Position numbers and translations under genes: made by a program. From Mytilus trossulus (lineage: Eukaryota > Mollusca > Bivalvia > Mytilida > Mytilidae), in NCBI RefSeq assembly GCF_036588685.1, contig NC_086386.1, forward strand, positions 47,663,878 to 47,727,877: DNA of 64,000 nt, written 5' to 3'. Shown here piece by piece: positions 49,447-60,938 of the stretch. The notes beneath the pieces were generated by a model that saw only the letters and a program-made list of their open reading frames with translations, had not been told where the DNA came from and searched no databases. How positions within the stretch are numbered: the first letter of the stretch is position 1; each line of letters begins with the position of its first letter.

Positions 49447-52400
49447 TCAAGGCATTGTTGTTTCACAGATAAATGGATGTTTCTCTGTACAGGACACATC
49501 TCCCCATTTATAGTTATCTGCTGGATATTCCATCAGAAGGCAGTCTTGGATATTTCCAACATTGTTAGGTTGACCTTGATGGAAGTTTGTATAATTAACA
49601 GTTTCAGGATATCCGGTATTTGTCCATTTGAAATTATTTTCCGAATCCACATCGTTTCCATTAAGGTAAAAACCATTCTGGCCAGCAATGGTCAATTCTA
49701 AAAAACATATTTCTAAATATTTTATAAAAAATAAGCTTTTTTAAAAGAAAATCAATAAAATCAAAATTAATAGTCTTGCTCCTAAAACATGTAAAATCTG
49801 TTATAGATATGCATAGTGCTGGATTTTCCATGCATATCTTATTGTCGAGAATAATTTAGTTTAAAGGTTTTATTTTTTTTAAATCACTAATATTCAGGAT
49901 CGTCACAACTCTTCGAGTAAGTTACAATTTTTCAAATTACATAAAAAGGAAATATCCGGAATAAAACATTTGAAATACTTTAGAAACGTCGACTATTGTT
50001 TCTATTGACTCCTACAGCGGAATCGTGACACGCGTCATGAAATAAAGAAATGGAGTTATTTGTCAAATTGCATTAGAAAACTGTCATCGCTAATTTAGGA
50101 TTTTACAGTCGCATTTATTCGGTTTACTGTACACATGTACATGCTACGTTCTCCTCGATAATGAAATATATGGAAGTTGCTGATGAACACCATGAGGATG
50201 TCGTTCGGGCATCATTGGAATCTTACATACCTTCATCAGGATATTTTCATAAAATGGATATATATTTTCATATTTTATTTTTTACATAAGTTTGTGAAAT
50301 AACAAGCATTTCTTGTAGTCTACATCATTCGTTATCTTTGAATTTGATGATCAATTTGGCTATATCTGAATCTTTCAAAGTTTCCATATGAAAATGTTGA
50401 TTTAATTGAAATTAAATAAACGAATAAAAGTTAATTAGAATAAAATTTGGCTAGAGCTATCCACGTTATACGTACCCAAGTTAGAATTGATCAAGTTTAC
50501 GAGGAATAATTGTTCTGCAGCACTTTGTATGGCAGCTAGACTTGAACGGGGATTTTCCTTCCTACATGTTACCTGTGCATCATACCAGGTAGCAGGTGTT
50601 TTATGAAATGAGTAGTAGGACGTTACGTTACCCACTCTACGTAACAAAGAATCTGAAGGAACAGCTGGAATACCTGAAATGATGCAGTAAACAAACACAA
50701 ATCACCAACGTTATCAGACTTTTATTCTGTTATACCAGACTTAAGACTCGTCAACGGGACTCGAATAAAACAGTTTACAGGGTAGATAAAAATAATGTGG
50801 ATGGAAAACAAAACGATTTATAATTCCATGCGTCTGCAGCGCTTTTCTAGATTTTCTTTCATAAGGAACGCTCAAAGCCAAACATTTGAAATCCGAAGAT
50901 ATATAAGTACAGAACCCGTTATAGAGCTATATGACAAAAAATACCTAAAATAAATCGCCAAATTAATCTAAAGTCAACTTTGCCTGAGGGAGTTGAAACC
51001 TTAGTTTCTTAATAATTTCAAAATTTATAAACGGATAATTTTAGAAAAAGCTTGTTAAGTCATGTCAGTACCGAAGTACTGACTACTGAGCAGAAGATAC
51101 CCTCGGGGACTGATAGTCCAGCAGCAGAGTTGGGAAGTTGAAAAGTTTCGCAAAATATTTTAAGTAAATCATAGTCAACGGATATGATGAACCATTGTTA
51201 CAGGAACATTTGAATAAACTTTTCTTTTTAGTGGGATTCTTAGTTGAGGAAGTTTGCGATGTAGTTTGTAAGGCCTGGTGTAATATAAAAAAGAAGATGT
51301 GATATGGTTGCCAATGAGACAACTCTCCACGAAAGACCAAAATGACACAAACATAAACAATTATAGGCCTTCAAGAATGAGCATAGCCCATACCGCATAT
51401 AGTCAGCTATAAAATGCCCCGATAAGACAATGTAAAACAATTCAATCGAGAAAACTAACGGCCTTATTTATGTAAAAAAAATGAACGAAAAAAAAATATG
51501 TAACACATAAACAAACGACAACCACTGAATTACAGGCTCCTGACTTGGGACAGGCACATACATAAATAATGTGGCGGGGTTAAACATGTTAGCGGGATCC
51601 CAAACCCGCCCCTAACCTGGGACAGTGGTATAACAGTACAACATAAGAACGAACTATAAAAATCAGTTGAAAAAGGCTTAACTCATCAGATAGACAAACA
51701 ATAAAAGTGGAATAGAAGTCAGTCTCTTAATCGTTTTTCTCTTTGTTATTATGGGACTGTCTTGTCTTCTTCGACGTATGGTTTATGATTGTCGTTGTAA
51801 TCTCTCTCATCTTTTCGCTTACACATAATCAGCTTTGGGCGTCACTGATAAAGGTAAGTACAGAAAAGCTCATCGGACACTTGTAATCTATAAAGTGTTG
51901 TTCTATTTTTTCCCCAAACTAATGAATGATCATAGTAAAATAACCTTTTTAGTTATAACTCATAAACATAAAAGAATACACGATAACAGAAAAAGAGAGG
52001 CGAATTATACCAGAGGGACAGTCAAACTAATAAGTCAAACATAAACTGACAACTACATGGCTAGGGAATAACAAAAAAGACCAACCAAACAGTAACAGAC
52101 AGTTACATCCATTTCCTTTAGTGTAGTTTATCTATTTCGTGTTAATGTAGTTAAGCGCTTTAGAAGAAATTACTCTAATTTAATGGGTACACGTTCATTT
52201 GAACTGAACTTATATGAATAATTGTCCCTTTAGCAATCATACAGTTTGTCTAAATTCTCTGTAATAGTATACAATAAATAAATGAGTACAGATTTATATA
52301 TTTGTTAAATGGTACTCACTGTTACAGGTGGTATTATAGATGTAAAAATCATCTATTGCGATATTACCATCATCATTATGATAAATATAGGAATAATGGG

Positions 52401-55400
52401 AATTGGTATAATGGTGTACTTTATATGCATGGTACGAGCCCTCGAATGTTATCTGTAACGCACAGACAAAAACATAATAAGATATACAAAGTATACCCAG
52501 TATAATAAACTTGATATTCGTTAAATTGATACTTTCGCAAACTTTAAGAAGTTTACTAAAAGGTCGCACGACAAAAGAGTAATGAAAACACCTGTGAAAT
52601 TAGTTGTATATTCTACTCATGCTATATTACTCACGGCAAAAAGTTCATATTTAGATAAATAATTATGTACCCTTGTGTTGATTCAATGCTAAACATATAG
52701 AAATTTTAAAGAAAATCCACAGCCTTTCCTCTTGCACTCTCATATTTGGCAATTCGATGCTTGATAGATAGATGTTATTGCATGCAGTGCTAGCAATTAT
52801 TTCCTTAAAACAAGTTTATTAATTAATATATTGGTTAAAACAAATATAAATATGGACCAATTCAAGTACACCTTTAAGGGTGTACTCGACTCTAGTGACT
52901 CAGCACGATGTGTTTTGGAATTTAAAGGTTGTTTATAACTTTTTGTATTAAAGTCTGTGGATTTTCTACAAAAATCTTGGTTTATTTTCACAAAAGTCTC
53001 TTTTTCTACTAAATGCAGTTCAACTATAAATGACCATGCTTTCCACGATGTTTTCCCTTGGTATATGTACAACATGGTCCTTCTCTATTATTCATTATCT
53101 TTGCTGTTTTGATACTATAACAGTTTGAAAATTTCGTAATTGGCAGGCCACAGAAGAGGTCATAAACCTAATATTTATGACTGTATGGTGATAAAGGGTT
53201 CTAACCTGAAGATAAATATTATACTTTGCAAACTATGTATATTTTGATATACGAATGATCATCTTGTTTTCAAAGTTCGAACAAAACCAATTATATGAGA
53301 AAAATAGGGGAAAGAATGTCGATCTCGTTTTCATGCTCTAAGATTGATATCAAACTTTTTGAACTATATTAAGTCCATATAGTTGAATAACACATAATAA
53401 CAATGAAAACGTATCAAGTTACCAAGATAATGAAACGTACGATTTAGCTATTAAAATTTGACATTGGCTTACCTGAAAAGAAGATTTCGTATATTCAGGT
53501 CCAATATCAATTTGGGCAAAATGCCAATAGGGATCAACATTTCCAGTACGAGTGTATATTGGATAACCTCTTCCTCCATTCACCTAAAATTTTAAAAGGC
53601 ACTTATTTGAATTTATCTTCAAAAACAAAAATGAACAATGACAGGTCAGGCTTTTAAACGTCAACATCAGATTTTTGTTGTACTAATATTTCCGATTTTT
53701 GCATGTTGAATAATAGCGGGGTCAATATTGACATTTGACCGTTAATATAGATAGTGTGCCAAAATTTAACTTCCGGTAAACCTGTCAATCCAAAACAATG
53801 AACACAATACAGGTTACATAGAGTATTGCAAACTAGATTGAATTAAACAGGAATGATTTTAAATATCTGAATTGGAAAGTATGATCTTATAACCTAAAAC
53901 TTAAATGATTTTGGCTTTTCATTGTTCAAGTATGAGGATTTTTCTAAGTAACAACTGAGTAAAATGGTGATGCCCAAAGTAACTTTTTGGTCAACAAATG
54001 ACAAATAAACTCGTCAAAGGTATCAGGATAAGTTAACAAATTAATGTACCTTTGCATATACATTAAGAGTATCAACATCTTTTCCAAACATAGTATACCA
54101 GAAACGAAGACAATAGTTTGATGCTGGTTTAAATGTTGACGACGTTATACGACTTATCGTTTTACCAGCACTGGACTTAGGAGTGTTGATGGTCTTCAAT
54201 GCCATATAATAACCTGTCAATATAAACTCTTCATTAATATTTTGCTTTATGGATGGATTAATGTTTAACGTCTAGTTGTAAATATTACATACATTCATGT
54301 TTATGCTGATCGAAACTACTGTTAACGTGCTAGTTCTCAGAGTAATATATTTGTCTCGAAGAAATACCACGTCTTCTAAGGAATTGACTAGACATGACGC
54401 CTTGTGAAATACTAATACAAGTATATATATATTTTTTATTTTTGCGCTTTTATTTTTTTCAATAATACCATGTTTGATTTAGCTTAAACGCTTGCTTTCT
54501 TCCTAAGTATTTCGAACATTTCTTTTATCATATCAATGAGTAAAATTATAAGAACCATATCCATTTCCATATGAGTGATCCGTCTTTGGACCAGATTGTG
54601 ACGAAATTGATGACGACTGTCGAGTCCAATCAGTGTCGTCGTCACGGTCTTGTGTAAATTTACAGAGGTCAGTCTGCTGGAAACTGCAGTAAAACGTTGT
54701 AAAATCCGCCACAGAGGCTGAAAAAAAATCGCGATAAATTGGTCGCATGTATAAAAGCAATGATGGTTGGTGTTCAAGTTGCGATTTATATTGTGAATAA
54801 TTAATTTTTTTTTCAACTCTTTTGTTGGTTTATAGAACATTAACGACACATCTTCTTTAATAAAAACATTAGTAACTAATTGATTCGAAAACATTTCACT
54901 AACCTTTTTGAGAAGTATGCGTCCCACCCATAGAAACTTGACATGTTGCCAATTCGCCGGTTGTATTTTTCAGCTTTTCCCGTAAGCCTTTTATTTCGGT
55001 TGATGCAGTCTGCAATATTCCAATCACTTCTTCATTAGTTCTGTTCAAAATGTCTTCCTTTGTATGTAGTTTATCTAAGATGTCTAGATATTTCTGATTT
55101 TCGCCATCTGGCTGTCCTTGAAAGGAATTTGTCTTTGGCGAAACGTTATTCAACTGGTTTTTGAAATCTGTCATAGATTTTTGTAGTTTGTCAACACGAG
55201 TTTGAAGATTGTTTAGGTCAACCGATGCCTTCGTGACGTCATTACATGTACATGCCCCACTAAGATCTCGAACATTAGGTTCTGGTTGTGAGTTTCCCCC
55301 ATGACAACTTTCTACGTTTCCTAGCTGGACATTGTAGATACATTTGCCGTTATAAAAACTACATCCTGGAGTAAATTGTTGTCCATAAGATTCACTAAGA

Positions 55401-55441
55401 ATACAAATAACAAACGTCCAAATTCGATATGGAATCATCAT
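49447..55441 (-). CDS. Lectin gene C: secreted coiled-coil/MAM/C-type lectin protein
   Basis: Minus-strand exons: 54904-55441, 54556-54717, 54050-54213, 53473-53583, 52320-52452, 50476-50673, 49447-49697 (TGA). Phases equal those of A and B and give 518 residues. A signal peptide (1-20) precedes a Cys module (C-SFYNGK-C-IY, later GACTC) and a helix (about 70-170) with NRT and NTT sequons. The MAM domain (about 190-369) shows FYCSFQQTDLCKF, SGPKTDHSYG, YCLRFWYTMFG and NTTC. The lectin domain (about 378-518) has TWYDAQVTC, QPNN, DCLLM and WGD, then CTEKHPFIC. The Trp usually before the QPN loop (NW in A and B) is Phe here (NF). Two in-frame start codons open exon 1; the first was used. Likely secreted; ligand unknown. 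Confidence 0.91.
51283..51690 (+). repeat. Dispersed repeats R3 and R5 in lectin C intron 5
   Basis: R3 (AAGAAGATGTGATATGGTTG) at 51,286-51,400 is followed by another common mussel repeat (51,478-51,690) with GACTTGGGACAGGCACATAC and GTGGCGGGGTTAAACATG. No ORF is supported. Confidence 0.7.
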
Positions 55442-56275
55442 GTTGATTGTTTATGACACGTTTGACCCTACTGACATTTGTATGTCTCTTTATCTTATCT
55501 AGATAAGGTTGGTGTGAGACACCTTATTTAGATTGAAACAAAATCATAGATCATAACAAATAATACGTACTAGATGATATACTGTTTTTTTTATTGTTTC
55601 AATTCTAGTAAAGCTTTTTTTTTTTTTTTTTTTTAAATCATTTGATATTTTGGCAAAAAGATTCAGAACAGTTAATGAACATCATGAAGGAGAGATCTTT
55701 GTCACGGACATTGCAAAAAAAAACATTTAAGTAAATCAAAGACGTTTGAACAAATTGATATTTTGAATGCACTAGTTTTGGCACTCGTGTTGCGAGGATG
55801 AAAATGTACCAACCGGTATCAGTATTAGCTCTGAAAGTATCCCCAATGCACAATCTGTTTGATTCTTAATGTACTGCATTAGATAAAAAAATTGAGTTCA
55901 ACTATCAATTATACTGCAACCACAAAAGAAATGTTTTTGAAATGACAATCAGTTTAGAAAGATTGTCGCAATTTGTGAATATAATACGAAATATTCATAT
56001 TTTATTTGGGAAGACGTTTTTATTCTTTTTTTGTACTGCGTTTTATGTTTTGTAGTGAATGTATGTACTTTTACTGTCAATTCATGCGTTTTAAGCTGAC
56101 GATACTGAGCGCTCTTATGGTTCATCAAAATAAAGATATTATGAGCGCAGCAAATTCAGTATATTGCGTAAATAGACAAGGCTTTACTTTAAGTTTACTT
56201 TCTTATCACAATTAAAACTACTAGTAAGTTGACTTTCTAAAACTACTACAACACAAACGACATGTAGTCATGTTC
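55442..56275 (-). promoter_or_regulatory. Lectin C upstream region
   Basis: About 50-65 bp before the start codon (minus strand) lies TTATCTAGATAAGATAAAG, a palindromic pair of GATAA words plus a third. A T homopolymer interrupted only once lies near 55,612-55,636. No exon is seen to 56,275. Confidence 0.35.
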
Positions 56276-56440
56276 TTAAGAATTGAATGCTTCTTTTTGT
56301 AAATTTATTGGGGTGTAAAAGCGTTGACCGAAGTACATTTTGTATGAAGCGCGGAAGCGCTTCATTCTAAAAATGTACGCACGGTCAACGCTTTTATAAC
56401 CCTATAAAGTTACAAAAAGAAGCATTCAATACTTATAATT
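56276..56440. mobile_element. Foldback MITE upstream of lectin C
   Basis: The two halves are near-complete reverse complements: TTGAATGCTTCTTTTTGTAA at the left and TTACAAAAAGAAGCATTCAA at the right, with AAAGCGTTGACCG and its complement inside. The centre is GCGCGGAAGCGC. The element could form a hairpin of about 75 bp per arm. Confidence 0.85.
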
Positions 56441-56884
56441 ACATTTTTTAGCTAGGATTATAAAAACACGATTTTCATGAAGTTAAATTTTTAAATTCAC
56501 CTGTGCACTTTATTGTGGGACCTCGTGTCATCATGAATGAAATGTTATTGTCTCATGCAACTGCTTACGAAATAACATGTGATGTGCAATTAGCCAATCA
56601 GAATAACGTATTATAATGAAACATACATCTAATGTAATTATTTTTTGTTATTTAATTATACTGAACAAAATAAGCCAAATAAACAAAAAACAATAGTATA
56701 GTATCATGGTAAATATAAATATACATGTATATATATACTATCAAACTGCAAAGATAGAAAAAAGATAAAGAACAAAAATAGCGAACTCTGAGAAAAATTC
56801 TAAACAGAAAGTCCCTAAGCAGTACTATGTCCTTGAAGTTTTCCGGTATAAAATAAATAAATATATATATATATATGTATATAA

Positions 56885-57128
56885 TAACATCTCCATGCCT
56901 TATATATCATGTACTGTAGTACGACGCTAGATTAAAACTGACGAGGAAAGGTAACACATGGCCATAGAAAGCTTTATTATTGTAAAGCCCAGGTGGTCGT
57001 GTGGTCTAGCTGGACGGCTACAGTGCAGGCGATTTGGAATCCCGGCGAGGGAAGAAGAAACGAATTTGCGAAAGCAAATTTACAGATCTAACATTGTTGT
57101 GTTGATGTTTAGACGAGTTGTATATTAT
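56885..57128 (+). repeat. tRNA-derived SINE, copy 3 (internal deletion)
   Basis: Carries the leader CATCTCCATGCCTTATATAT, TGGTCTAGCTGGACGGC and the tail ending GACGAGTTGTATAT. About 29 bp, including the first part of the B box, are missing compared with the copy at 3,972 (GATTTGG joins AATCCCGGCGAGG). It is therefore probably not transcribable from its own promoter. Confidence 0.75.
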
Positions 57129-57287
57129 TTGTATACATTGTTTAAAAACACGCAACTTGCAAAGTTCAGAAAGGTTTCCAATGTTCTTTTTCAAATGGCA
57201 AGTTTGCACTTTCGAGCAGCTTGTTTCAATTGGTAATGGCAGATAGTTAACACTAACAAATTGTCACAACAGATGAATATGTATAGT

Positions 57288-57632
57288 TCATCCAGTCAGC
57301 ATGTTATCTGAATCTTTTTTTAACTTCACTTTTTTGCGATTTTCGTGTTCCTTTTCAATGTCATCTGTTGTTTCTACAACATTCGAATTAGCTTCCTCTT
57401 TAAAGTCTAACAAATTGAAATGTAATTTTGACATATACATGCTAACTTGAAAAAGATTCCCCTTAGATGCCTGGGCTACTGGTGAGATACGTCTCTTGTA
57501 AGGCTGTTCTTGACATCCAAACTTGCAGGTTGCTATGACAACAATAATGATAACCGATAGAATACCGAAAATAACAAGTCCTAGTAAGGACGTTCTTTCC
57601 TCTAAGCTAAACTCTTCTGTTGAATTACTCAT
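57288..57632 (-). CDS. Small single-pass membrane protein or terminal exon of one
   Basis: A 114-codon frame on the minus strand starts just after a strong acceptor-like site (pyrimidine run, then CCAG/ATTATG), so the ATG may begin a coding exon with a spliced 5' UTR or be internal to a longer protein. Residues 16-35 are a strongly hydrophobic membrane segment rich in Ile and Val, followed by Cys36, Cys40 and basic residues (YKRRI), suggesting an outside N-terminus with an NST sequon and a cytoplasmic tail. The tail is charged (EEANSN, DDIEKEHENRKK) with no recognised domain. The family is unknown. Being 1.9 kb upstream of lectin C does not by itself imply a link. Confidence 0.45.
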   Translation of the reverse strand: MSNSTEEFSLEERTSLLGLVIFGILSVIIIVVIATCKFGCQEQPYKRRISPVAQASKGNLFQVSMYMSKLHFNLLDFKEEANSNVVETTDDIEKEHENRKKVKLKKDSDNMLTG

Positions 57633-57719
57633 AATCTGGAAAATTATAAAAAAAAGAAAGTGGATTACAAATTGGAGAAGAATTTACAGGAACGTATTGT
57701 ATTTTATATAAGAGGTAAT

Positions 57720-60700
57720 CAAGGGTCGTATTCTCTCACCTGCCAGAAATGTCAACCCTTTTCAAATATGTTGCTTTTCGTATGAAATAAAATGCTTATT
57801 TTTCTATGCTTATATCTAATGTTCATTTCTAATTGATAACAATTCCAATAAATAGTAAAATGACAGTTTCGCTTACGAATTTATATGTAAAGATTGTCTT
57901 AATATGACAATAATAAAGAGGTGCGGTTATATTACCAGTACAGCAAGACCCAATGGCAAGGGTGTAAACAACTGCATATCAACGTTTGGACTCAAAGAAT
58001 TACAAAAAGTCTGATAATAAGGAGATCTGCTATTTTCAGTTGCTACCTGTCTATTATAGATTTCATGATAATACATTGTACTGCTAAGTTGGTCAAACAT
58101 CGTTATTTGTGGGTAATAACTCATAATTGGAGTACAACGGTAATTGTGTCATAATTGACATTATAATCAATTCAATCTGTATTGTAGATCAATTAACAGT
58201 TTGCTGTTCCAATTTATATTTGATAATTTTTTGAAATAAGATAGGCAAACGAATAAAAATTGATTTGAAATCAAGATTTAATTCAATTTCTCTCATACCG
58301 TCCAAACTATGGTTATAGTAATGTCATAATACCTATATTGATGATCAATTGATAATGTTTATCGATTCTATTTATCATGTTTTTTAGCAAATCATTATTT
58401 CAGGCCAATAAGTATCAAAGAGAATATGTTTAGTTATAAAGTATAAATAAAAAATCGAAATATAATGCGACAAAGGAAAAGTCCATCAAAACTGACGACA
58501 AAACTTAACGCTATCACTCAACTGAAATGTGAAAAACAACTGGCATATAGTTATCAAAGGTACCAGGATTATACTTTAATACGCCAGACGCGCGTTTCGT
58601 CTTCAAAAGACTCATCAGTGACGTTCAGATCAAAATAGTTAATAGCCAGCCAAGTATATGCAAAGTTGAAGCATATACTTGATTTCCGAAATAATGGTAG
58701 GTTAAACCTGGTTTAATAGCTAGCTTAAACTTCCATCTGTAAGACAGTTGTTTACAATTTCGTTTTGATGACAAAATTGTAAAATATCTTATTAAAATTA
58801 TGAAGCGGGGTGACCTCAGTAGCACATGGATATTTGGGCGGTTGAGCTAAAAATATTTAAAAAAGAAAGTGTTTTGTTTATACTGTCGATATGCATTTAT
58901 TCTAGTTTGCATGTTGCTATCCTTATGGTTTTAAAATTGTTATGTTTACAACACAGTAACGTCACGCACGATGTTCCTACAACCCCTATGATTTAAAACA
59001 GAATCTTTGAAATTTCCTCCGCAAAACAAAATAAAATGTTGATTAACGCTAACCACTATAAGAACTAATTCAGTATATGTTTTCCTTTATGTTCTTATAA
59101 CTCTTGGTCATATGCTTAGTAATATCTAGTATATTTGAGGAGTAAAACAACAAAGCTATATGAAAAAAACGGATGTCCAACGTTACATTTTTGAACAACT
59201 GTTTTATCTCTTATGTATAGTGATCCTATTTCTTATTCTCTGATCTTCCCAAAACTTGGCAGAAGCAACGAAGTGTGTCAGTTCTTGGTTAAATTGAAGC
59301 CGTTCTTTTGTCGAATTTTGTTTGACTCGGTGGCTCCATATTAAGCTGGGATAAGAAAAGTGTCCAATGACGTTTTTCGTTGACTTAACGGCTAAAAGGT
59401 AGTTTAATAAGTAGACATAGCTAAAAATGTCTAACAAATGTGAGATAATTATAACATCTGCCGAAAGAACAAACATTTGCCTCATTGTTCGTGAGTTTAA
59501 AAATAGTAGATTCTATAAAACCATCTCTACACAGTCGTTTTTCAAGCGGTAGCCATTTTGTCCAAGTTGATATTTCATTTGTCCAAGCAATTAATGCGGG
59601 TTTGTTACCTGATATTTCAATAAGTATTTTATAATTTACCAAAGCAAAATTTAGATACACAAAAAGAACATAAAGTCTAGATTCTTTTTTTATTAACTGC
59701 ATGTTTGGGTCTTACAGGAATAAAATGCTACGAAACATAACAAAACGGTAGCCATTTTGTCCCAACGTCGAAAAACCTCGAAAAAACAAACAAACGCTTT
59801 TTTTTTCGACGTTACATGTGCAAAATTTGTTCCATTGTATATTCCCGATACTTAAAACGAATCGTTTGGTGAAATTTAAAAAATAATTGCTGGTTGTCGA
59901 AAAAAACCACGGTGCATGTTGTGCATAAAACGGAGGTAACTGAAAGACTTATCGGAAACAGCGAAAAACAGTTTCATTGAATTGATGCAACCCCGTATTA
60001 TACGGACGATTCAGGAGATGATTAGTACATTTTGAAAGAAAGCAACTTCAAATGACTGGGAAAATATTTTCAAGATCGGGTTATGATAATTTATTTAATG
60101 GTTGTATTGCGACAAGTTATGTGTCAAGCAATTTTTTAATACAGATCAATTCAAATTAATCAAGGGTAAATATGTTTTTATTTACGTGCAGAGTGTCGGA
60201 TATATAAATATATATTTGTATAAGGGTTGAATCAAGATGTGAAAAATTTACATGACATATGATATTCACCATGCAATCTTAGCAGTCTGCGAGTGAAGTT
60301 TTGTTATAATTCATTTATTGAAAACCGTTTTCTTCTGTCCCTTCCTTCAAGTTCATTACTTACGACAATACAACATTTTAAGGTTAATTATGGGTAAAAA
60401 TTATTTAATCGATTTCCACAACTTGAAATAAATAAATTCATGGTAAATAGACATCACAAGTTTAATAGAGACATATTTAGAATCAACCAACTACACGAAA
60501 AAAACAAATGAAACTTGCAAATTGAATAAACGTGCGTCAAAAGTTTCAGAAAACTCTCTTTGACGTCGTGGTGGTGTAACGTCTTGTTGTAGGAACATCG
60601 TGCACAACGTTAATATCAACGCTCAGGTAGTTTTACACTACTACTACAATACTGAATATGCGTATAAATAAACAAAGTCATTTGCAAGTCATTCCTTTAG

Positions 60701-60887
60701 TGTAAACATTTCGTCGAAATATGTCTTCACTGAAATATTGACTTACATTGTATGAACACAGTTGTAGTAATAATGTTGAAACAAAAGATGCTGTGTTAAT
60801 GATAATTGTGTTTTGTTTGACGTAATGGATGTTTATATTCTTTGACATTAAATGTACAATACAATTAGAGAATACTTATATACTTAC
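57720..60887. other. Stretch without a supported gene
   Basis: Contains an R2 copy (58,546-58,665) and two copies of CGGTAGCCATTTTGTCC (59,544 and 59,747). An 18 bp perfect inverted repeat pairs 58,966-58,983 with 60,586-60,603. A minus-strand ORF ending at 59,204 (ERLQFNQELTHFVASAKFW) has protein-like composition but no supporting splice partner. Confidence 0.4.
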
Positions 60888-60938
60888 GGTTTAAATCATA
60901 CATTCCTGATTGTAACTCAAAATAGACATCGCCTGGAA
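60888..60938 (-). CDS. Candidate micro-exon (weak)
   Basis: A 51 nt stretch on the minus strand lies between TTTCTAG and GTAAGTATAT. One frame is fully open (PGDVYFELQSGMYDLN, entering in phase 2 and leaving in phase 1); the other two have stops. Its exit phase does not fit the 57,632 exon directly because a stop would follow. The gene is unknown, and only splice-site quality supports it. Confidence 0.25.

Noticed and set aside
59204-59485. Minus-strand ORF with protein-like end (ERLQFNQELTHFVASAKFW)
   Set aside because: No clear acceptor, no partner exon and no recognised family; kept only as a note in the gap description.
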